Below, piece by piece: positions 33,556 to 42,592 of a DNA stretch of 64,000 nucleotides. The stretch's first letter is position 1, and every line of letters starts with the position of its first letter. Source of the DNA: Litsea cubeba (Eukaryota > Streptophyta > Magnoliopsida > Laurales > Lauraceae). The notes under the pieces are model-generated. The model searched no databases. It was not told where the DNA came from and saw only the letters and a list, made by a program, of their open reading frames with translations. The stretch lies in assembly GCA_012931725.1 (NCBI GenBank), contig CM022946.1, positions 48,240,614 to 48,304,613 on the forward strand, written 5' to 3'. The translations under genes and the position numbers were made by a program.

Positions 33556-36155
33556 ATCAATTATGTTTGCGATTTAAATTTACTTTCTGGAATTTTGAAA
33601 TTCAATTTCTACAAGAATAGTGATTTCTTTATTTCTCCCTTCTGTTAATTTACAAAGGATATCTCCATGGTTAACAGTTAGAACTTTTGTTTTGCAAAAA
33701 AAATAAAATAAAATTGTACTTATAAATTTTCATTTTTTTTGTATTTTTTTTAACCTTGTCAAATGCTTTAATGCCATCTTTGCGCCTACGTTCCTTGATT
33801 TCTAACTAATAACATGATCCCATCCCTGGTCTTTGAATATAATTTGAGGCAATTGATAAATGATGATATGATTTGTGAGCTTAAAATGATGATATGTGAG
33901 CTTAAAATGATTTGAGGCAACTACATATCATCAATTTTGTTTTATATAACTATCCACCATCAATTTTGTTTCATATTTGAACTCTTTGCAGACAGTACTT
34001 GCACCAAAACATCTGCAACACTCCTATCAATATCCTTCATTACATAACAAAGTTCAATACATTGTCCAAAATGTCATTCAATCAAGAGAGGATTAGGGTT
34101 TTCTGACATGTATCGATCTGGGGCTAGAAATTGAAAGATTAAGAGACCCATAACATAGAATTTGTTCGTGAACAGAAAGACAAATAATTACAAGCACTTC
34201 CTCTAACAATCAGATATTTTCAAGATTTCATGCACGGGGGAATCAAATTTTAAAGTAACCAAAACAACTCCTAGAGAAATCGTGACAACATCTTGAAATC
34301 ATCAAGCAATCCAATGATCGATTATATGATATTAAAATCACAGATTTACAACAAAAATCATGCAACGTATCTGAAAAAAGAATGAATCAACAAGATTAAG
34401 TCCAAGAAATTCTTGCTCGCATTGAAAAAAAAGCAAATAGAAAACAATGGCTAAAACTTTAGTGTTAGATATCAAAGAACTAAAAGAAAGAATCGATCAT
34501 CAACAAAATTAAGGAGACAAGTAACGTAACATTCACTTACAGTTTGACGAGTTCTTGAGAATTCGACGTTCGATTGCAAGAAAAATCAATCTCTCAGTTG
34601 TCCTCTCTGTCTTCTCTGCCACAACTGCTCTTAAACTCTTGAGATATTTGAGCCCATCTCCTACAATCTAATTAATGACAAGGGGTTGAGAGAAAGACCC
34701 CTTTTTTGGGTAAAAGAGATGAAGTATCATGGGAAAAACTCTGATGCAACCACATGCTTGGTTAATTCTTATCATGGGAAAACTCCGAAGCAACCACATG
34801 CTTGGTTAAATTCTCTATTGAATTTATTTATTTTACACTGTCATGTGTTAGTTACTTCAACATGTGCTGGTCACAGGTCCTCAGTAGCCTCATACAGGCA
34901 GGCAGTTGTAAATATCAGCTCCACTTAAAGAAATGACCTGATGAAGTTGGGAGGAAAGTAGAACTTATAGTGCCAACTCCTTGTCATGATGATTATGAAT
35001 GATGATCAAGATGATGATTAACATTATAACTATGATACTATCAATCCAGTAGAGGTGAAAGGAGACAAAGGTCCATTCCTATATAGTGAGGTAGTGAGGT
35101 GTCAGTGATGGTTAATCGTTTCAATTTGAGCAGTTGGGTCCCTATCATTGGATGTCATGGCAGGGAGATGAATCTGACCTATACTCATGGTTTGATTGAC
35201 CTATGTATGTGGGACCTGGGAAAATAAAACTAGATGTTTAGCTTGGGCATTTGGTACAAAAGCATGGCTCAATCAACATCAGTGCATTACTAAGAAATGA
35301 AAAGAAGACCATCACATATCACTGAAAATGGTCAATCAGTTCCTCAAGATATACCTTTCCTCCCACTCCACACAAACACACACACGAGCAAACTCGTTCT
35401 TGATGCTTGTCCAATGAATGACATCAACCTTAATTGGCTTCTATCAATCCCAGATGATTCTGCCACATCTTCAAATATTGTAAACATGTCTACAAATAAA
35501 TAGGAGTGAAGAGGAAAGTTATCATAGGAAAAATGTTTATTGATATACCTCTGAAAGATCACCAACCATAGCGCATTATGGAAGATGATAACAAACTCTT
35601 TTCTTATGAAACAAGCAATAAATAGAGCATAACCAAATACAATAACTAACAATGAAAAAAAAAAAAAAAAACCCAATTGCATATAGCATCAAAGATCTAA
35701 ACGAAATGTAAACAGAGAAACATTGAAAACATCAATCGCAATCCACATGCAAACCAATCAAAGCAAATTTTCTAATTGTAACACTAAATGACAAAAAGTA
35801 GCTTTCCTTGTAAAAGAATATCATAAGATTAGGGATATGAAGTAGATTGAAAACTGAATATGTAAACCAAACAAAATTTAAGAAGGTAAAAATTGAAAAA
35901 GAAGCTTGGATAATACATCTACAAGATGACTAAGCACATCTTCTCTTGGCAATAGAGAAAGGAGTATTTAAGAGGACCCAATCGTTTTTGCTGGTCCATT
36001 TTTTTTCTAAAATGACTCTCTGAGACATCAATTTGTCCTGAATTTTTCTTGAATTTTAAATTCTAAACTAAGCTAACTTGCTGCAAGAGGAAAGATCAAA
36101 CAATGAACACACTAAATCCAAAGTTGACGAATATTAACAAGCAGCTAGCCAATAC
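33556..36155. other. CACTA interior without recognised gene
   Basis: Contains a tandem duplication of about 44 bp at 34727-34815, and on the minus strand a possible 5' UTR exon ending CAAACTGTAAGTG near 34545. The ORF at 35297-35503 has no recognisable domain. Confidence 0.4.
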
Positions 36156-36261
36156 CTGAGATTTCACTAGACAAGTTTCAGCATTTTTCAAGCACTCTGC
36201 TGCAACTCTTCCATAGGCCCTGACTAATCCTCCAGTCCCTAGTTCAATACCCCCAAAATGC
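36156..36261 (-). pseudogene. Captured exon of an IMPACT-family (UPF0029/YigZ-like) gene
   Basis: A 106-bp exon on the minus strand with acceptor AATGTAG and donor GTATTGG. It codes HFGGIELGTGGLVRAYG, the conserved core of the IMPACT/YigZ N-terminal domain, followed by VAAECLKNAETCLVKS. No stop in frame. Only one exon was found. Confidence 0.85.
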
Positions 36262-37159
36262 CTACATTTGAGACATAAAGTCATAAGAGAATTATTAGAT
36301 AGAGAAACAGCAAGAGAACATTCATACCCTAATGCATGCGTTCTACCAATATCACATAGCTAATTCTGACAAAACAGAATAACAAAAGGAAATCAATTAA
36401 TATCAATGCTTGGAGATATTGTTTGCATTTTTTTATTGAGGCAAGCAATCCATTTCAGTGAGGGGCCCTGTCATTGCAATCTGAATCATCATTCAGATGG
36501 ACCCATGGTGGAAAGGCAACAATATCACATAAGCACTCATCGCTAGACTATTCCAATAATGTGACAATCAGATGTTAATCCAATTGAATATAAACCTAAA
36601 CCATTGCATTGCAGGCCAAATATCAAATGAAAAAAAGGGCGTTTGCTCATAACAAAACCAGCCATCACAAAATCCCATCAAACAAACACATGAAGTCCAA
36701 ATTCAAGAATCACCCAAGAAAGCTTACATTTTAACAAACACATGGCACTCAATTCACCAACATGCAATGTAATTCCAATACATCAACATGCAACAGTAGT
36801 CTTTCTCCCATCATATAGGGAAAGATAAACATCAGCAAATACAAATAGCAAATGCTAATTTCACAATATGAATATGATCCCAGATAAGAAGAAACTAAAA
36901 TGGCAAGTTCAGTTTCCCCTCATACATTTGAATTTTTTTTATTTGAAAAGAACACAAGCCCACATTTAAAACTAACCGGTAGAATGTAATTCCACGTTCT
37001 TTTTCCTAAAATAAACAAATGCTTCATGCATAGACATTGAGATGCATGTGGAGAGACTTGCATAGAAAGAAAAACTAAAATTGAAGTTGTGTCAAGAAAT
37101 TATCAGAATAGCTATAAACAGGTGCAACAAGGTGAACAAGCAATGCTAAACACCTATAC

Positions 37160-37330
37160 CTTGGAAACAACACCTGGATTGACTTTGTTGAGGACATTGC
37201 AAAGAATGAGACCATTGTGCAAAGAAAGACAGAACTCCTCTTCTGTGGGTTCTTCAGGGAGGATGCCAGATGCTACTTGGTTCATTTGCCTTAGCCATTC
37301 TGCTGCTTGATATCTTCTGGAAGCTGTGGA
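37160..37330 (-). pseudogene. Captured exon of a kinesin-14 gene (calponin-homology domain)
   Basis: A 171-bp exon (57 codons, phase-neutral) on the minus strand, with acceptor TTTCTCCAG and donor GTATAGG. It codes RRYQAAEWLRQM, then PEEPTEEEFCLSLHNGLILC and NVLNKVNPG, the CH-domain start of plant KIN-14 kinesins. Frame intact. The ORF's apparent ATG at 37342 lies in intron sequence. Confidence 0.85.
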
Positions 37331-38199
37331 CTGGAGAAACAAAGAAAGGCTTCATGTGATTGAAAAGAAAGTAGGAGAATTTATTTAATCAGTTCAGAAT
37401 TTCCATTTTTTTTCCCTTCTGGGTGGGAAGGAACCAAGAAAATCAAATGAACTAAATATCCTTGTCTCCAACCTTCGTTCTACAAACCACAAAAACCCAA
37501 TTTCAAACAAAAAAAATATCCACTCAGTTATTCTCGTTCGGCAAAGCTTTCAGATCTGGCTGAAGATTTATAGAAATAAATCCATGGACAGAGATTCACC
37601 AAACAGCAAAACAAAAGCAACCAAGTTCAGAAATTCACAACTGAAACCAGTTACAAATGTTTAAAAAAAAAAAAAAACAAAAAGTCTACATGGACGGATT
37701 CTGGAGACCGACCCCCAGAATCCGTCCATGTAGCAGGGCTCAAAAAAAAAAAAAACCCAGAATCCGTCCATGTAGCAGAGCTAAAAAAAAATCCAAGCAC
37801 ATGCAAGCTACCCACGTCTTTGCACAGTCGGGTTTATCCACTAAATCTTCCCCCATGTTTTGTTGTATATCGAACCAAAAGCACAAGTTCCTTCAATTCC
37901 TTTCCATTTGTCCTTCCATCTTTCACAAGTACAGATGGAGATGGAAGGCTGGTCAATATAGACCTTCTTATACCATTTTTCAGAAGCTCTGGTCAATGCA
38001 CTAAACTAAATGTGGCTGTCAACAATGTGTTAATTGCGTGTAAAGTGTACAGTAACAGTTTCAATGTCAGATTAAACTGAACCTGAGATGTCAAATGAGA
38101 TGGGAAAAATGTGAGAAAGGGATTAATCATCACCTGGTAGGGATAGAACGAGAGATTCAAGAGGGGGGGGGGGGGGTGGGGGTTGTACCTGGTGCAGGG
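37331..38199. other. CACTA spacer between captured genes
   Basis: Contains inverted copies of a 19-bp sequence (37686-37775, listed separately), a G run at about 38163-38176, and no recognised coding region. Confidence 0.4.
37686..37775. repeat. 19-bp inverted repeat with a third copy and A-tracts
   Basis: CTACATGGACGGATTCTGG at 37686-37704 has its perfect reverse complement at 37715-37733 (10-nt loop). The second arm recurs at 37757-37775 after an A run. Copies are followed by AGCAGRGCT and A-rich tracts. Confidence 0.8.
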
Positions 38200-38745
38200 G
38201 AGGCGTCGAAATCTCCTCCTCTTCTCCTCCCTTCTTCGCCCCTCCTCCATCCTCTCCGACCACCCCTCGCGACTCCGGCGACGAAACCCTAATCCCTGGC
38301 CCCCTCCATGAAGGCGCCACCCAGCTCTCCCTCGCTGACTCCGATTCCATCCTCTCCCCTCTCATTTCCACCGCCTCCTCCGGCTTCCTCAACATTGCCG
38401 ATCCCGCTGTCAATTGCATCCAGAAGCTCGTCGCCTACGGCCTGATTCGCGGCGAGGTAGATCCTTCCGGCGGCCCCGATGCCAAGCTCCTCTTCCGCCT
38501 CATGGAGTCCGTCTGTAAGTGCCACGACCTCGGCGATGATGCGCTTGAGCTCATGGTCCTACGAACGCTCCTCTCCGCCGTCACCTCCACCTCACTTCGG
38601 ATCCACGGCGACTGCCTTCTCCAGATCGTGAGGACCTGCTATGATGTGTATCTCGATAGCAAGAACGTCGTCAATCAGACCACGGCCAAGGCGTCGCCGA
38701 TCAGATGCTGGTAATCGTGTTCCGGCGGATGGAGGCCGACTCTTC

Positions 38746-38752
<7 letters not shown>
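38200..38752 (+). pseudogene. Captured N-terminal fragment of a BIG-type ARF guanine-nucleotide exchange factor
   Basis: In the frame set by 38271, the segment codes a GC-rich leader, then LSLADSDSILSPLIST, CIQKLVAYGLIRGE, ESVCKCHDLGDDALELMVL, SLRIHGDCLLQIVRTCYD and DSKNVVNQTTAKAS: the dimerisation/cyclophilin-binding (DCB) region of plant BIG1-4 Sec7 proteins. One base is missing at about 38700 (ATCAG for ATCCAG), so the frame hits TAA at 38712; the other frame continues MLVIVFRRMEADSS to TGA near 38750. The Sec7 domain is absent. BIG proteins activate ARF GTPases at the trans-Golgi; this piece cannot. Confidence 0.88.

Positions 38753-38786
<34 letters not shown>
38750..38786. repeat. (GA)n microsatellite
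   Basis: About 18 GA units directly after the captured BIG fragment. Confidence 0.9.
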
Positions 38787-38788
<2 letters not shown>

Positions 38789-41529
38789 ACGAAAGAAATG
38801 AGAGGAGACGAGGGATAAGAGCGAAAAGGGGAGGGCAAAGCGCGGGAGCAGAAAAAAATAGTGGGAAGGAGTTTTGGGTCAGCGACCAGTCGCCCTCTTT
38901 TTTCCATCACCAAAAGGCTTCTTTTCTTTTAGTAAAAATTATTGTAACACTTTAAAATTAATAGTAACGCCCGTAAAACGTTAGAAAATTAATTACACTT
39001 AAAAACCGTTACTTACCAAATATCTTGAGCGTTACTAATATCCTATTTTGGTGTAGTGATGGTGAAGTGCTTTGGAGGTTTACAGGACGGGAGAAATGCA
39101 AGGGCATTCTATAGTGCTGAAGATACTACAGCCATGATTTCTTATCCTGTGTTGCTGACTTCCTGGACTGCCGGCTTTGCGAACTGGTTCGCGGAGAGCT
39201 TTTCGGCATATCGGGGGCTTTCCAAGAAGGAGCTTGATGTGAAGCTGGCATCGGGAAAGGGCCTTGGAAAGTCGGATGGCGTCCGGCGAGAGGAAGTTTG
39301 GGCCTTCCTTTCTGGAGAGAAGCACAAGATAGGCTTTCTCGGTGACCAGGGCGTCATTGGTTCTGAAGCTGTTCGAGAAATACCTGATGAGGCTTTAGAG
39401 CAGCTAGAACAGGAGGAAGCCGAACTTGGTGCTTGGATGCAAGCGGCACAGAGGCAAGCTTCCATGGAGTCTACTGGCAAGAGTAGACCATCCAGTGAGG
39501 AGTCAAGTGGGAAACCTGACTCTGACAGCGGGGCAGGTTCCTCCAAGAAGTGAGCCCGCAGGAGTAAGAGGAGGAGGAGTCATCATCGCAGCAAGGGGCA
39601 GCATGAGGACTCTCCTGACTTGGAAGTTCCTCTTATTATCAATGAGGATGTGCCAGTGGATGCTGACGAGCCTCCAGAGAAGAGAAGCCGAGAAGAAGAG
39701 ACCGTTGGTGAAGGTAAGATTCTTCCTTTTTCTCTTTCCATTTGTTTTCATGGGATTTTCCATGTTCTGATTTGCTTCTTGTTTCTGCTTTTCTCTTCCT
39801 TTTTTTTTTTAGCAGAGGAAGACTCGGCGATGCCTGAGGTTCCAACCGATGAGGTGGTGACGGATCCTGTCGGGGCACCTGAAGAAGAACCGAGGGACTT
39901 TGGAACGAATCCAGAGTCTCCAATTGGTACGACTTTTTTTGCTTTCTTTTTTTTTTGTCTGTGACTTGGTTTGCTAACACATTTCTTGCCAGCTGACTTG
40001 CCATAGGATTCCGATGACTTTGAACCATCGATGGACGCAAATGTTGATGATGCTTCCGATGAGTTCATGGAGGAAGAAAGTGTTCCACCAGTCGTCGAAG
40101 AAGGTATTTTGTAGTTATAACCCTGATAATGATTTTCAAACAGGATCATATTCATACCTTTTTGTGTTTCTTTGGCAGGTTTTGAAGTGACAGAGGAGGG
40201 TCCGTCGCTTCCTTCAGAACCAGAGCAAGGGATGCCAGAGGTTGATCCAGAGGTAGAGACTCCTGGGATCAGTTCTGACAATGTTGAGGAGATTCCTCGT
40301 GCTGAGATTCCTTCCCGAGCAGGAGCAGCTTTAACTGGAAAGAGTTCTTTTGTTACTCTTCCAACAGATGATGACATGAGCAGCCGACCAACGGAGTTGG
40401 GCGAATCTTCAGCTGGGCCATCTCTTCTTTTTGCGAAGAAGGTGGTGGTGCGGGTTCTGAGCTCTTGGATTGAGACTCTCTTTTCTGGGCACTTAGATGC
40501 CGGATTTGGGATGATCCAGCATGTGCGAGAGATTCTCGGTGATGCTGAAGAGGCTGGTCTAGATGTCACAAGTGCCAGGGCGATCGTTGATAGGATCATT
40601 GAGCTGGGTGACAGGTGGTTTGAGACCATTGGTTTTCCTGATGACCAGTTCTTCAAGGAGATGTTCCTGGACCCTGCGGATAAGGCTCAGTCTAACCTGG
40701 ATAAGGCTACACAAAGCAGGAAGCAGATAGTCCGAGAGAAGAACTTAGAAGAGCTAACCATCATTGGGTTGACACATGACCTTAACATCCTTGATAGGGA
40801 GGTCGATGAGGCCAGGAAACGTCTTGAGCATCTGCAGGCACAAGTCGCTGCCAAGTGGACTGCAATAACAGAGGCTCGTGACAGGGAGAGTGCTCTGATT
40901 CGCCGGGTTGCAGATGCCAATCGAGTTCTTGAAAGGAAATCTCAAGAAAGCGAACGATGGCAAACTGCTCGGGATAAGCTTCCCGGTTCGAAAGAAGGGT
41001 TTCAACCCACCCCAGCATCTCATGGCAAATTCTTGAAGAATCGTGCCCTGGAATCCTTGACGGCTGAGGCCAAATGTTTGCTTGAGGAGCTGAACTCTTG
41101 GCTGGAGACCATTTTTTATTGAGCTCCTATATATATATTTTTTTTAACAGAAACCATCCTTCTCTCTTTTTTGGTACCACTTGTATTTTTTGGTACTTAC
41201 TTTTTTTTGTAGTGCTTGTGAACACTTTCTTTTTTTTTGGTACCACATGTATTTTTTTTGGTACTCTTTTTTTTTTGTTACTCTTTTTTTTTGTTTTGTA
41301 GTGCTTGTGAACACTACCTTTTTTTTGGTTCCACATGTATTTTTTGGTACTCTTTTTTTTTTTTTGTTTTCCCTACGCTCACTTAAATCTTTTTGTGATG
41401 AAAGTAATTGCTAAATGGGATTTGATCAAAAGCTTGTCATTTTGTGAAAATCTTTTGTCAAATGATTGTTTTGGCATGGAAGCCAGATTTTTGCTTGTGG
41501 CATGGAAGCCAATTTTTTACATGAGAGCC

Positions 41530-41775
41530 AGCTTTTTTTTTGTGTGGCATTGATAGCCGAGTTTGTGGCATTGATAGCTGAGTTTTGTGGCATTGATAGC
41601 CGGGTTTTTTTTTGAAAGCCAATTTTTTGTTTGTGGCATTGATAGCCGGTTTTGTTTTGGTGGCATTGATAGCCGGTTTGTGGGATTTATAGCCTAGTTT
41701 GTTTTGGTGGCATTGATAGCCGGTTTGTGGCATTTATAGTCTGTTTTGATGGCATTTATAGCTGGTTTGGTTTTA
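41530..41775. repeat. Tandem GGCATTGATAGCCGG repeats, copy B
   Basis: About ten loose units of 20-30 bp (GTGGCATTGATAGCCGGTTT and GGCATTTATAGCC variants) in the spacer between the antisense gene stop (41122) and the pol stop. The core is shared with the TATA-like array in the LTR. The K/N/T-rich ORFs here are artefacts. 41123-41400 is T-rich with repeated GGTACCACATGT-like pieces and no gene. Confidence 0.8.
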
Positions 41776-41781
41776 AAAAAT

Positions 41782-42303
41782 GCAAGTATCGACTAAAAGT
41801 CGCCTCCCTGCTGAATGTTCTTGCAAGTATCGATGGAATGTCGCATCCTTGCTCATTCGGTTGTGAGTATCGATGGAATGTCGCATCCTCGCGGATTTGG
41901 GTGCAAGTATCGTTGGAATGTCGCATCCTTGCTTTTCAAAAATTTTGGTTTTGCGGGTACTGACTTAATGTCGTTTCCCCATGATTTTTGAAATTTGTGG
42001 CTTTCTCGATCCTTTGGTTATGGATATCAACTGAAATGTTGCGTCTCCATGGTTTTTTAGGTTTTTTCGAACCTTTGAAATTTGGGTTGTGGATATCAAC
42101 TGAAATGTTGCGTCTCCACGGTTTTTAGGTTTTTTTTTTTTTTTGATATTTGGGTTGTGGATATCAATTGAAATGTTGCATCTCCACGGTTTTGGATTAA
42201 GCAAGTATCGACGAAATGTCGCTTCCCTGCGATTTTGGAAGTATCGAACGTGGTTCGCATACTTCCGATTTGTGCGAGTATCGACTAAGCGTCGCTTCCC
42301 CGT
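41782..42303. repeat. Array of eleven ~30-nt hairpins with compensatory changes, copy B
   Basis: Hairpins at 41782-41811, 41823-41852, 41863-41892, 41903-41932, about 41952-41981, 42020-42050, 42089-42119, 42157-42187, 42201-42230, 42237-42266 and 42274-42303. Each has an outer stem, an inner 4-bp stem, a 5-6 nt loop and usually one extra C after the inner 3' arm. Inner stems vary as CGAC/GTCG, CAAC/GTTG and CGAA/TTCG, always paired. The unit at 42237 pairs fully (8 + 4 bp). It lies between the convergent ends of pol and the antisense gene. Confidence 0.85.
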
Positions 42304-42592
42304 GGTTTTTTTAAAAAAACCATTTTTTTGTTTAAAGACACGAGGGTCATAAGTTTTGACCTAAAACCATTTTTGCTATAAAAGGCAGGGTGGACTAGGG
42401 TGGAAATCCCTGAATCCGGATTTTGTTTCAAACCATGAATTTTAGGTTCAAGGGTTGAAAGTTTTGGTCAAGTTAGGGAAAGGTTCCTAAACTTGGATTT
42501 TTTTTTTGAACAATGAAACGATGAGAGTAAGCATTGTTTTAAATTTCTGGAAATTTCAACATTTGGCATGAAAATTCTAAAAAAAGGTGGGT

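Larger units (their letters stand above)
28031..39058. mobile_element. CACTA DNA transposon carrying host gene fragments (Pack-CACTA type)
   Basis: Terminal inverted repeats CACTACACCA / TGGTGTAGTG and a 3-bp duplication ATG (28028-28030 and 39059-39061). Copy C has the empty site (58798-58806), which confirms the borders. Both ends have subterminal TAACGGTT-type repeats. In 11.0 kb no transposase (TNPD-like) or TNPA-like frame is visible. Inside are exons or pieces of at least four unrelated host genes (29067-29144, 36156-36261, 37160-37330, about 38200-38752) and a degraded LINE (about 31870-33555). Non-autonomous. Confidence 0.93.
25490..41122 (+). pseudogene. Antisense multi-exon gene of Tat copy B: plant mobile domain plus coiled coil, split by CACTA
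   Basis: Exon 1 codes only MASS (ATGGCTTCAA, donor GT at 25500). Intron 1 ends at TGCAG 26175, and exon 2 continues GSSRTNKGKEP in frame. Further introns: 39714-39815, 39927-39992 and 40104-40178, all GT-AG; the last exon ends at 41122. The protein has a basic N-terminus, a region resembling the plant mobile domain (TNTFIVTNGEIGFSLKEL, AITGLP, later VPSRFALQLGFSQG), an acidic linker, and a C-terminal coiled coil (about 40690-40960). It lies opposite to pol, as described for extra ORFs in Tat elements. Lesions: a one-base loss near 26893 against copy C, CACTA at 28031-39058, TGA at 39551 (CGA in copy C), and TAG near 40004 (CAG in copy C). Intact length would be about 1200 residues. Function unknown. 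Confidence 0.8.

Noticed and set aside
41782..42303. CRISPR-like look of evenly spaced 30-nt repeats
   Set aside because: Repeats are imperfect, spacers are irregular, no cas genes exist, and the context is a plant retrotransposon.
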